From contig CM049313.1 of the NCBI GenBank assembly GCA_026874595.1, forward strand, positions 70,240,659 to 70,304,658: a DNA stretch of 64,000 bases. Reading direction: 5' to 3'. The notes below the pieces were generated by a model. That model did no database searches. It saw only the letters and a program-made list of their open reading frames with translations, and was not told the origin of the DNA. A program made the position numbers and the translations under genes. This document shows, piece by piece, positions 38,232 to 49,420 of the stretch. This stretch comes from Sipunculus nudus (taxonomy: Eukaryota; Annelida; Sipuncula; Golfingiida; Sipunculidae). Each line of letters begins with the position of its first letter. Within the stretch, counting starts at the first letter, position 1.

Positions 38232-38425
38232 ATCATAACAGAGAAGATGAAAGTAGAAGGGAAGAAGGAGATAAAGAGGTTGAAGATGACGAGGACCACC
38301 ACAGGAGGAAGAGGTCCATCAGCAGGGAGCGTTATGTGGAAACGCTGGTTGTGCTGGACAGAACAATGGTGGAATATTACCAAGACGAGGACCTGGAGCT
38401 ATACATCTTGACTGTAATGAACATT
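38232..38425 (+). CDS. ADAMTS-family metalloprotease, furin-site/catalytic-start exon
   Basis: An internal exon following the one at 26513-26678, bounded by CATGCTTCAG (acceptor) and AACATT/GTGAGT (donor). The two leading bases complete an aspartate codon split with the upstream exon, and 64 further codons end in phase 0. It encodes a highly charged linker rich in D, E and R, then HHRRKR, a furin-type cleavage site that separates propeptide from mature enzyme. [20 protein letters not shown] and YILTVMNI follow, the strongly conserved first strand and helix of the ADAMTS reprolysin domain. ADAMTS6/10 and ADAMTS7/12 have the closest wording that I know. The zinc site HExxHxxGxxHD lies further downstream and was not found in this window. 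The two overlapping annotated-length frames here (64 codons plus, 63 codons minus) are in wrong frames. Confidence 0.93.
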
Positions 38426-39034
38426 GTGAGTACAGATTATATATTTCTATTGTGACGTCATGACATGATGTGAATAAGTGCCTGTCAAGGCACGAGGAAT
38501 GATTATTCATAAAATTTGTGATTTATTAGACTGAGTTTTAAAATGTTTTTTTTATGGAAACCAGATTTATCCATCATTTAAAGAAAAATCATCACCACAC
38601 TTGCATCATAAATTCAGGTAGATGTGATCTTCATTATCATGTAAATCCAGATGAATAGAGTATCTGGATTTTCAGATAATTTCCAGTAGATATGTTAAAA
38701 GAGAGAACTTCACAGAGGATTACAAGGTTATCTGGGGTTGAAATAGAGAAAGGAAACAGGCCGGTAAAACAGATAAGGAAATGGTGTAAAGTCAGCTGCA
38801 ACAGGTCTGAGGATGCAGACCTTTGATGGTTAACAGTGAGGGTCCATCATTTGTAATACTTAAGTTATTTTGTACGACGATTAACTAAAGCCTGTTAAAT
38901 ATAAAAAAGTCAAGATGGCTGTTTTTTAGTGTATGGTGGAAGGAAATATGTTAAGACACTGTAATATGGTATTTTTGTAAATCATCACATATAACTTTGG
39001 GAGCAAATTTTTATTCCCAAAATTACTGTATACA
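38426..39034 (+). other. Next ADAMTS-like intron (start) and unique DNA
   Basis: Begins GTGAGT. The next catalytic exon, expected to start with a phase-0 V-A-x-L-like codon series, was not seen anywhere downstream. The intron may therefore exceed 25 kb, or the exon escaped reading. Nothing else is supportable in this stretch. Confidence 0.5.
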
Positions 39035-39550
39035 GGGTTGCCAGCAGTCAGGGAAAAGCCAGGGAAAAAATTATTTATTATTAAGGTCAGGGAAAAAGTC
39101 AGGGAATAAATAAAAGGTCAGGGAATTCTTTGATATTTTTGGTAGTCAGGGAAAAATCAGGGAATTTTCAATGGCTGTGGAAATTGCAGATAGTTATCAG
39201 GTAGAAAATGTGGTAAATTTGAAGATTTTATCTTGTTTCCTTTTAATTTTTGTATAAAAATATAAGGTTGATGATGCAGAGTATATGATACATATACGTT
39301 TATATACATATATGTTTAACATCAACAATTAATGATGGACCTATTCTGTTTCTGAGCAGTAATATAAAAAAGCAGGATGTGATATATGATTTTGGTGTTC
39401 CATACATCTTTCTAAAGAAGTTTTGGATTTTTTGGATGTTTCAAAATTTGCATGATGGTTTATTCTTGAAAACCAACTGAAAGTCAGGGAATATTTAGCG
39501 AAAATCCAGAGAATTGTTTTCAGAGTTGGCTGCTAGCAATCCTGATATAT
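39035..39550. repeat. CAGGGAA-rich interspersed repeat
   Basis: GTCAGGGAAAAA, GTCAGGGAATAA and close variants occur about eight times between 39050 and 39170, and again near 39483. The second occurrence is preceded by a unique AT-rich middle. This appears to be a fragment of an interspersed repeat or a degraded short tandem repeat. I cannot name the family. Confidence 0.5.
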
Positions 39551-40156
39551 AAGGTTGAGAAAAGTTGTGCTCAGGTGTTAGGCAAAAATAAATTTGCAGC
39601 AAACATTACTTGTTTTTGATAGTTAGCCAAGAACTGCAGGTTTACTTTCAAGGATAAAGTGACAAATGATAATGTTAAAAATAAGTAATAGTAAATCAAA
39701 CTAGTAGGTGACAGCTCAGCTGTAGTTAATAAAATATTGAATACCAGGTAGCTGTCAATCACACCTGTCAGCTGAACCCAGTGAGGTGTGTCAGAGGATC
39801 AAATAACCTGCAGCAGCATCTGTGACAGGTAATTAAATGATTGACAGGTAATGCAAATAGTTTTCTTTTCTTCATTAGTATCTCAAAGAGCATTTTATGG
39901 TTATGTTAGTTGGTTTATCCACTGGATTATGCATGAAAGAATATGACACTTGCTATTTAGCTTTCTGTGTCCTGGATAATAATCATATTTAGCAAAATAC
40001 AATTGAGCAGCTTTTCAGGGGTTCCTTGGTTATTGACCCACACCCAGGACTGGCAGGGGTGGTACAAAAAACCTGGTTGACTCCAGTATACTTAAGTATA
40101 AGCCCCTGTCACACAGTTCAAAACGCAAATCGAACTCTGCAGATATACATTCTACA
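39551..40156. other. Unique non-coding DNA
   Basis: No supported exon or repeat between the CAGGGAA repeat and the Helitron 5' end. Confidence 0.45.
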
Positions 40157-40612
40157 TCTATATATTAATGGCGTAAGGCGATTTTTGTGATTTTCCGTAT
40201 CTCCTCTGATACCGCCGTACGGATTGCCGTGATTTTCGACATACATATGCTCTGGGTTTGTCAGAAGAGATTCCGCCCCCTTTTATTTGCAATATTTGCG
40301 TATTACCTGCATAATTAATAATTTTAATATTTGCTCCCCCGCGGGCGCCTCTTTTCTTTGTGTCTTCGGGCCTGGTAACACAATGGCCACAGAGTGTTTG
40401 ATGGCGGGACAGAATTTTTCTCCGGGGGCCCTATCTGGGCTTTTCTTAAATTTGCGGTGACCGGCCCGAAATAATCCCCATTGGTGATCCCTTCTCAAAA
40501 GGCAACCTCCGCGCAGCGAAAAGGTCTATTGTGCACAAGGAGATCTCGCGTGAGGAAAATGCTCAAAAGGGGATCTTTCAAAGAATGAAAATTTTCCGAG
40601 CAGTAGTGAATG

Positions 40613-41588
40613 CAGGGTAGTGTGTAAAACCCGAACCCCACGGTCCCCGGACCCCATAAACATATTTCCTCATTTTCCATTATTTATACCGATAAAAACA
40701 CCACTATTGATGATGTAAGGACAGAGCAAAGTCCCTAAATGTTAAATGACCGATTCACTGAAAAATTTATAATTACAAAAATATTTCGATGAAGAAGGAC
40801 CTCATTTACTTGAATTTACAGACTGTTAGATTTTGACGGACCCCAGTGACCACCGCTAATATTTTTATTTATGACTAAAAGAGGACAAAAATAGCACTCA
40901 TGTCACACACTAAATATAATATTTATTTTAAATGAAAATATAATAGTGCGGACACAGTGGGGAAGATTTAATTTGAAGTGCACTAACAGTTGAGCGGACC
41001 TGAGACTGATATATCAGAGCACTTCCACATAACAACAGGTTTCGTGCTCCGTTCATAACAACCATGCAATTTTAAAGTTGGCAATAATATAAATACCGAA
41101 AGGAATTGTTGATTACTTGCATTTCAAGCAAGTACAGGTTCCAAAATAATGATTTTGTAAATGTTTTAAATTATTATACTTTTTAAAACGCTACACAAAT
41201 GAAATAAATAGCAAATATAAAATTATGAATAAAAACTGAGACAGAAATGTAAAAATACAGATACAAACACAATAACAAATCACAAATGTGTCATGGCTAA
41301 ACGTGATGTCAAATACATGTTTATACTAAAGAAATGGTAAAACAACGAAAAAACGGGGTCCGTGTAATCCGTGAGGTCCGTGCCCCAGGGTCCGTAAGTG
41401 TTTTTTTTTATCAAATTTAGTTGCAAAACAGACTATTTTTTTATGTTTTAACCAAACATAATATAAAATTTGTCTTTAGATACAATTATGCTAATATATC
41501 TGGACAAATTACCATGAGAGTTTAAGAATTACAAATTTTTCTTGGGTTCCGGGTTCCGGAGTGGGATCCGGGTTTAACACACTGCCTG
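40613..41588. mobile_element. TIR element nested in the Helitron
   Basis: The left end CAGGGTAGTGTGTAAAACCCG and the inverted right end CAGGCAGTGTGTTAAACCCG match at about 18 of 20 positions. They enclose ~976 bp of AT-rich DNA with patches of GGTCCGTG/CGGACCCC near both ends. No transposase frame. The target duplication is not obvious, so the superfamily is unassigned. The minus frames at 40283-40498 and 40495-40680 cover the left boundary and show no domain. Confidence 0.6.
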
Positions 41589-42000
41589 AACGCAGTGACT
41601 GTCTCACTGGAAAACATGGGCTCAGCTTTCAAACAGAAAGGAGTGCGTGATATTTAAAAATATATACAGCCATTAAATGTACCACATAATATAATGCTAC
41701 CACGAACTTTTGCGCAGCGGGATTGCCCGACCATGTGAGTGCTCAGTTTTTGTGCGTAATAACAGGAATGCAATTATCGAGATCACGTCTCAGCGCTGTA
41801 CTGTACTACCATGCAAGATAACAGGTTCCTTGACTGGCGGATTCACGGGCGCGGAGGGCAACTTTAAATGGCGATTTTCAGCATAATATATATTTTCATA
41901 TAAAATGATTTTATTAAACATATCAAATTCTTCGAAAATTCTCCTGCCAACCTCTCGGCTTCAATTGGAGTTTTATGCATAACACCATGCATATAATGGA

Positions 42001-42311
42001 TCTATATATTAATAGCGTAACACGATTTGTGTGAATTTACATGTCTCCTCTGACACTACGGGTTGCCGTGATTTTTTACATACATATGCTCTGGGTTTGT
42101 CCGAAGACATTCCACCATTCGGACAAGAACATATTCGTCCAGGTCATTCAGACTCCGACACAAGGTTAACTCAGAGACAGAACACTTATACCAAATGTCG
42201 GATTCAAAGAGACAGTAACATTGTACACCCAAGACATGAAACTATGACAGACTATTTGACATCAGAACTAAATGCTCGCCCAGAACCGTGCGTAGCACGG
42301 GTAATTGCTAG
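42001..42311 (+). mobile_element. Short complete Helitron-like unit (311 bp)
   Basis: Has its own TC 5' end and CTAG 3' end, with A and T as flanks, so it could be a self-sufficient mini-Helitron. A 95-codon frame (42031-42318) runs across it and over the 3' hairpin (ending NARPEPCVARVIASR). It is a by-product of a terminus without stops rather than a gene. Confidence 0.65.
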
Positions 42312-42952
42312 TAGATAAGAAATGCATTAAAAATTGTGAGGGTTACCTCCACCAAAAAAAATCTTAAAAAAAAAGGATTAAACCTTCTTTTACTACTGTT
42401 TTGTTTTATATTCTACCACAGGAGTAGTCAGTACACAGAGCCTGATACAGTACTAACAATAGTAATGTTTTTTTCTGGAATGCACCATGGTATATCATGT
42501 ATGCTTTCAGTACAGTAAGGTACTATAAGTACAGTGAGGGTACAGTATAAGTCAGCAATGAATTGTATTGATATCAGTGAGGTATAAGGTGACCCCTGTC
42601 TGTTGGCACCCTGTCTGTCATTGTTAACACTAACAGTCAGATGAGGCCTGGACTTAACCTGTCATTGCATGTCCAAATTGTTCATCCCTCCAGAGGAATA
42701 AAGTCAGGTGTTTATAACAGGGCTGAGGCAGCAATACTGAAGGCAATGACAAGAATGCAGTGGATGGAGGAGGTATTTAACGCATGAGGTGTTGATTATA
42801 AGTTAATGTATGTAGTTATACTGATGTTCATTTGGGTCAGATTTATTGCAAAATGCTACACAGAATTTTTCTGGAACCAACAGCACCTCCTAGAGACTCA
42901 ACATTCTATCACAGGTTATGACAGCTTAAATAGAATTAAATCGATTAAGTCT
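42312..42952. other. Unique non-coding DNA
   Basis: No supported exon. The first ~50 codons of the 182-codon frame starting at 42806 lie here and have no recognisable character. Confidence 0.45.
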
Positions 42953-43597
42953 AATAATCAGCTGACCATGACAAATGTTGCTCAGTCTTATTATCAGCTG
43001 ACCATGACAAAAGTTGCTCAGTCTTATCATCAGCTGACCATGACAAAAGATCATCAGTCTTATTATCAGCTGACCATGACAAAAGTTGCTCAGTCTTATT
43101 ATCAGCTGACCATGACAAAAGATGATCAGTCTTATTATCAGCTTACCATGACAAAAGATGCTCAGTCTTATTTTCAGCTGACCATGACAAAAGATGATCA
43201 GTCTTATTATCAGCTGACCATGACAAAAGATGATCAGTCTTATTATCAGCTGACCATGACAAAAGATGATCAGTCTTATTATCAGCTGACCATGACAAAA
43301 GATGATCAGTCTTATTATCAGCTGACCATGACAAAAGATGATCAGTCTTATTAGCAGCTGACCATGACAAAAGATGATCAGTCTTATTATCAGCTGACCA
43401 GGACAAAAGTTGCTCAGTCTTATTATCAGCTGACCATGACAAAAGATGATCAGTCTTATTATCAGCTGACCATGACAAAAGTTGCTCAGTCTTATTATCA
43501 GCTGAACATGACAAAAGTTGCTCAGTCTTATTTTCAGCTGACCATGACAAAAGATGATCAGTATAAATTTCAGCTGACTCTGACAAAAAGTTTATAA
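42953..43597 (+). repeat. 36-bp minisatellite, about 18 copies
   Basis: The unit is TTATTATCAGCTGACCATGA followed by CAAAAGATGATCAGTC, with a second type having GTTGCTCAG in place of GATGATCAG. The period is divisible by three, so a plus frame reads as repeats of YYQLTMTKDDQS/VAQS with one internal stop at 43352-43354. The minus strand also stays open for 158 codons (LLSWSADNKTDH). Units are very uniform between 43150 and 43450. There is no start context, splice site or signal sequence to suggest expression. Each unit carries CAGCTG, an E-box. Related TCAGCTGA phrases persist downstream at 43750 and 43818. Confidence 0.9.
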
Positions 43598-44987
43598 GAT
43601 ACTTCACTTGATATTTCATGGTTTTCTAATCATTTGTTAGGTTGTCACACATTGATTTGAGTTACCGGTAATATTGTTTTTGTCTTTCTGTTGGCTGACA
43701 TAGAGTTGTTTTTGTCTACTGATATATCTTTTGGATTATAAAATTCTTATCAGCTGATGGTATGATTTTTCTCAACAGCCCAGTTGTCCAGTAGGGTTGA
43801 TCCAGTTGTGCTGCTCATCAGCTGATATAGACTTTTATTTCATTATCGCTAATAGTGATCCAGATTGAAGAGCAGTTTCTGTAAGAGAAGAGCTTCTCTG
43901 GATACACGAGGCTATAATAGTATTGTAGATATAGGGGTAGGGTATGGCTTCCAGGTGGTCTGTCTCAGGAGCACCACCTTTTAGCATGGTTTGTTATTGT
44001 TTGTTGATGCTGGGGATGCGGTGTTGTCAGATGGACATGCGGCCTGTTTGGGTTACGTCACTGGGGGTGTGAGGATGGATCATGACTTCCAGCTGAAAGA
44101 TTAGTCAAGGTGAGGTCTGAGCATGTTCCCTGTAAGAGGGTGGGGTAGGAGTAACATGACCAGTAATAAATATACAGGTGTGTTGTGTTCTTGGCTGTCA
44201 GCTCAGTGTGAGATGGGTGTCACATCATCATAAAGTGATGATAGACTGTGCTCATATTACCTTATAGACCTGTAGGTTTTATTTATAGATAAAATTAAAG
44301 TGTTCTATTACTGAAACTGTAAATTAAATTTCCGATAACAGTTCTGTTGAGCAAGGGGTCTCAGTGTATGATATACTTGACTTTTTTTTGTTTTATTTGA
44401 ATTTAGTTGATTATTAATTCTATTTTCTTTGTAATTGCACATTTATGAAGGTAGGAAATATTTTCCTTAGGTATGTTAGTATTGTTTTCCTGAATTATAT
44501 TTTGGTTTTATTAATGCTGAAAATGAAAGTATTATTTAATTAGTCATTATATACCTTTACTGGCTTGTATATATATATATTTAAAGATATAGAATAGAAC
44601 TCACAATGATAGAAAATGATTAGCCTCATCAAAGAGTAACAAAGAGATTGCAGAAAAGAGAACACATAATATCATGCAGTGTGTGAATAAATCTTACTAG
44701 AGCTGTAAATAGAACATGTCCTTCCTTCCTGTCACCTTCATTTTGCTGTTTTATAAATAAATGTGCAAAGTTCTCATTCTTTTCCAGCAGTTAGGATTTT
44801 ACTGGTTCAGAGACAAGAATGTTTGATTAAGTTTGCAACTGTTGTTGTTTACTACATATCATACATTTCTGTCTCTGGGATGTTCTATGGACTTCTTAAA
44901 TTTGTGAGACCTTGATATTTTATTTTAGCTGGTCTTGTAAATTTTACAGCTCTCTTAAATTATAAAAACAGCACTGTACTACTTAAC
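43598..44987. other. Unique AT-rich non-coding DNA
   Basis: No exon or mobile element could be supported. Confidence 0.45.
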
Positions 44988-45173
44988 ATGGGCCACAAGT
45001 TAAGTGTGTCAAGTTGTCGAATTGCTGGAGTCAAAGCAAACGGTGAAACAATTTACATTCTTCCAAAGTGCACCCGTAAAAAGCTGACCAACCCTGAACC
45101 TTCCCTGCAGGGTACCACAGATTCTACGGCAGCAAAGTGTGCTATGGATGCTTACAACATTAGAAAAAACGTA
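44988..45173 (+). CDS. Possible first coding exon, unrecognised protein
   Basis: ATG at 44988 opens a frame with ordinary protein texture: MGHKLSVSSCRIAG, then KANGETIYILPKCTRKKL and a C-terminal DSTAAKCAMDAYNIRKN. It reaches a donor-like AAC/GTAAGC near 45170. Base composition is more GC-rich than the flanks only over this interval. Gly2 with Ser6 matches the N-myristoylation consensus MGxxxS. A possible acceptor, TATAAAAACAG, lies 19 bases before the ATG, so the exon might be internal rather than first. I do not recognise the family, and it does not resemble any ADAMTS domain. It may belong to a gene nested in, or downstream of, the ADAMTS-like gene, or be a decayed copy. Confidence 0.4.
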
Positions 45174-46054
45174 AGCTTAAGTTATCTTATGGCAAAGTTT
45201 GTCATAGAGTTAATATAGGGGGTATTTAAAGAAACAGATAGTATGCATGTACAGAACTCTGGTAATAGCTCTGGTACTGCAGTGTGTTGAATTTCAAGGT
45301 TAACTTATAATGGTATTGAATGTTTCTAGTATGTGGTACTGTCATCATCATTAGCATTATGTTAAAGATTCTTTGAATCAAATTATCTCACAGAATGATG
45401 TGGGTGGTCTTAGCTCTTACTGTATCTCTCTCTCTAATATCAGTGAAACCTGTGAAAATTCTTCAGTTATAACCTATTTATGAAAGATACTTTTGGTTAA
45501 ATTGTGTAATTACAGTATATCTTCAAGTGTCAAGCAGAATTTTATGTAAGTACAACAAAGCACAGAGAATATGTGGTTAAGATGATTAATATATGTATAT
45601 GTAAATATATATGCAGGGATCCCATTCAGACTTTCCTGTGTCCTTTTGTATATAGTGTCATGGTTTACCATCCCAGTTCACAGATCAGCTTTAGAACAAA
45701 GCTAGCTCCTAACATGAATTAATAACCCAACAATAGAAAAGAATCGTTTGAAATAAAAAAATATTGTGTTGAACCAGATGACCTGCAAAATTCAGTGGAT
45801 TGTTACTTGTATTACCCCTAACCCTTTGTGAAATTACCTCATAATTCATTTATATATCAACCTTTTTTTCATGAAACATCATACCTCCCCAACTGAGGGA
45901 GATATAATAACATTAAGTAAGGTACCCAAATAAAGATTCAATCTTTATACATAGTTTGCAATCAAGACACTAAGCCAAGAATCAGATTCAAACCTGTATT
46001 CATAAACAACATCTATTAATTGCATGAAATTTCTTTAAAAAACTTATCATTTTT
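45174..46054. other. Unique AT-rich non-coding DNA
   Basis: No supported feature. If the preceding exon is real, this would be the beginning of its intron. Confidence 0.4.
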
Positions 46055-46139
46055 TAGCTCAGCTGACTGAAAGTCATCTGAGCTATAGCGATCACTCTTT
46101 GTCCGTCGTCCGTCTGTCCGTCTGTCCGTCTGTCCGTCC

Positions 46140-49100
46140 GTTAACCAGGCACAAATCGTAACCGCTGGACCTAGAACCTTGTAACTTGGGATTCTGAGAG
46201 GTCCATAAAAAATCTCCTTGGAAACCAGAAATTAGGTCTCTGTTACCCATATCCTTCGAGCTATGTGGCCCCAAAGTACCCCCCAGAAAAGTCAAAAATT
46301 TCATACAAAAACTTCAATATCTCATTAACTACTTGACTGATGGTCATGATTTTTGGCATACATATTGATCATGAGATGTTACATCACTTCCTGCAGACTG
46401 GTGGCGCCACCTGTATTTTTCGATTTTTTACGAATTTTTTTCTCTATTTTTGAGACCTTTAAAAATGTGAACATCTGTTAACAAGGCACAAATCATAAAG
46501 ACTGGACTTAGAATCTTAATTCTTGACACACTGAGAGGTCCATGAAAAATCTCCTTGGAAACCAGAAATTAGGTCTCTGTTACCCATATCCTTTGAGCTA
46601 TGGGGCCCCAAAGTACCCCCCAGAATAGTAAAAAATTTCATACAAAAATTTCAATATCTCAATAACTACATCACTGATGGTCTTCATTTTTGGCATACAT
46701 ATTGATCATGAGATGTTCGATCAGTTCCTGCAGACTGGTGGCGCCACCTGTACTGTTTGATTTTTTACGATTTTTTCCTCTATTTTTGAGACCTTTGAGG
46801 ATGCTGTCATCTGTTAGCGTGGCACAAATCGTAACGACTGGACCTAGAATCTTCATTTTCGACACACTGAGAGACCTATGAAAAGTCTCCATGGAAACCA
46901 GAAATTAGGTCTCTGTTACCCATATCCTTCGAGCTATGGGGCCCAAAATTACCCCCCAGAATAGTCAAAAATTTCATACAAAAACTTCAATATCTCATTA
47001 ACTACATCACTGATGGTCATGATTTTCGACATACATATTGATCATGAGATGTTTCATCAGTTTGTGCAGACTGGTGGCGCCACCTGTATTTTTCAATGTT
47101 CACGAATTGTTTTCTCCATTTTTGAGACCTTTAAGGATGTAGTTATCTGTCAACAGGGTACAAATCGTAACGACTGGACCTAGAATCTTCGTTCTTGACA
47201 CACAGGGAGACCCATGATAAGTCTCCATGGAAACCAGAAATTAGGTCTCTGTTACCCATATCCTTCGAGCTATGGGGCCCCAAAGTACCCCCCAGAATAG
47301 TAAAAAATTTCATACAAAAACTTCAATATCTCAATAACTACATCACTGATGGTCTTCATTTTTGGCATACATATTGATCATGAGATGTTCGATCAGTTCC
47401 TGCAGACTGGTGGCGCCACCTGTACTGTTTGATTTTTTAAGATTTTTTCCTCTATTTTTGAGACCTTTTAGGATGCTGTCATCTGTTAGCGTGGCACAAA
47501 TCGTAACGACTGGACCTAGAATCTTCATTTTCGACACACTGAGAGACCTATGAAAAGTCTCCATGGAAACCAGAAATTAGGTCTCTGTTACCCATATCCT
47601 TCGAGCTATGGGGCCCAAAATTACCCCCCAGAATAGTCAAAAATTTCATACAAAAACTTCAATATCTCATTAACTACATCACTGATGGTCATGATTTTCG
47701 ACATACATATTGATCATGAGATGTTTCATCAGTTTGTGCAGACTGGTGGCGCCACCTGTATTTTTCAATGTTCACGAATTGTTTTCTCCATTTTTGAGAC
47801 CTTTAAGGATGTAGTTATCTGTCAACAGGGTACAAATCGTAACGACTGTACCTAGAATCTTCGTTCTTGACACACAGGGAGACCCATGATAAGTCTCCAT
47901 GGAAACCTGAAATTTGGTCTCTGTTACCCATATCCTTTGAGCTATGGCACTCCAAAGTACAGCTCAGAATAATGGAAAATTTGATACAAAAGCTAAAGTA
48001 ACTGAACAACTAATGCAGAGATAACCATAATTGTTTGCATGGAGATTGATCATGGAGTTTTTCATCAGTTCCTGCAGACTGGTGGCGCCACCTGTACTGT
48101 TTGATTTTTTAAGATTTTTTCCTCTATTTTTGAGACCTTTGAGGATGCTGTCATCTGTTAGCGTGGCACAAATCGTAACGACTGGACCTAGAATCTTCAT
48201 TTTCGACACACTGAGAGACCTATGAAAAGTCTCCATGGAAACCAGAAATTAGGTCTCTGTTACCCATATCCTTCGAGCTATGGGGCCCAAAATTACCCCC
48301 CAGAATAGTCAAAAATTTCATACAAAAACTTCAATATCTCATTAACTACATCACTGATGGTCATGATTTTCGACATACATATTGATCATGAGATGTTTCA
48401 TCAGTTTGTGCAGACTGGTGGCGCCACCTGTATTTTTCAATGTTCACGAATTGTTTTCTCCATTTTTGAGACCTTTAAGGATGTAGTTATCTGTCAACAG
48501 GGTACAAATCGTAACGACTGTACCTAGAATCTTCGTTCTTGACACACAGGGAGACCCATGATAAGTCTCCATGGAAACCTGAAATTTGGTCTCTGTTACC
48601 CATATCCTTTGAGCTATGGCACTCCAAAGTACAGCTCAGAATAATGGAAAATTTGATACAAAAGCTAAAGTAACTGAACAACTAATGCAGAGATAACCAT
48701 AATTGTTTGCATGGATATTGATCATGGAGTGTTTCATAAGTTTCTGCAGACTGGTGGCACCACCTGTATTTGTTCGTTTTTTTTTACGAAATTTTTCTGT
48801 ATTTTTGAGACCTTTAAAGATATGAACATCTGTTAACAGGGCACAAATCATAAAAACTGGACCAAGAATCTTCATTCTTGACACACAGGGAAACCCATGA
48901 AAAGTCTCCATGGAAACTTGAAATTAGGTCTCTGTTACCCATATTTAAGCTGTAAAATTTGATACAAAAACTGCAGTATTTCAATAACTACAACACTGAT
49001 GGTCATGATTTTCGGCATACATATTGATCATGAGCTGTTCCATCAGTTTCTGCAGACTGGGTGTGCCACCTCTATTTTTTTTTCAAATTTTTACGAATTA

Positions 49101-49420
49101 TTTTCTTTTTTTTGAGACCTTTAAAAATGTGGTTATCTGTCAACAGGGTACAAATCCCAACAACTGGACCTAGAATCTTCATTCTTGTCATGCAAGGAGG
49201 CCCATGAAAGGTGCCTGTGGAAACTTGAAATTAGGTCTCTGTTACCCATATCCTTCAAGCTATAGGACTCCGAAGTATCCCTCAGAATAATGGACAATTT
49301 AATACAAAAACTGAAGTATCTGAACAACTAATGCAGAGATCACCATGATTTTTTGCATGGATATTGACCATTAAGTGTTTTTATTAGTTTCTTCAGACTG
49401 GTGGAGCCACCTGTATTTTT
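46140..49420 (+). repeat. ~336-bp tandem core of element C
   Basis: About nine to ten units. Each has GGACCTAGAATCTTC, GAAATTAGGTCTCTGTTACC, TACTGATGGTCATGATTTT-like text and the palindrome GGTGGCGCCACC (exact at 46400, 46737, 47073, 47409, 47745, 48081 and 48417). Neighbouring 672-bp blocks are almost identical in the middle and diverged at the 3' side, pointing to recent amplification by unequal exchange or template slippage. Confidence 0.9.

Larger units (their letters stand above)
40157..42311 (+). mobile_element. Canonical Helitron with duplicated 5' terminus
   Basis: 5' end TCTATATATTAATGGCGTAA follows an A at 40156. The 3' end has the hairpin CCGTGC-GTA-GCACGG (42286-42300), then GTAATTGCTAG followed by T. 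TC...hairpin...CTRR between A and T is the hallmark of canonical rolling-circle Helitrons. A second 5' end, TCTATATATTAATAGCGTAA, again after an A, starts at 42001. The ~110 bases after each 5' end are homologous (CATACATATGCTCTGGGTTTGTC shared). So the unit is either a short Helitron (42001-42311) beside a longer one missing its own 3' end, or a chimera using one 3' end. No Rep or helicase frame was seen. Confidence 0.8.

Noticed and set aside
46671-49327. Repeated 63-91 codon frames on both strands
   Set aside because: They recur with the 672-bp pairs of the family C core, so they reflect repeat units rather than a multigene cluster.
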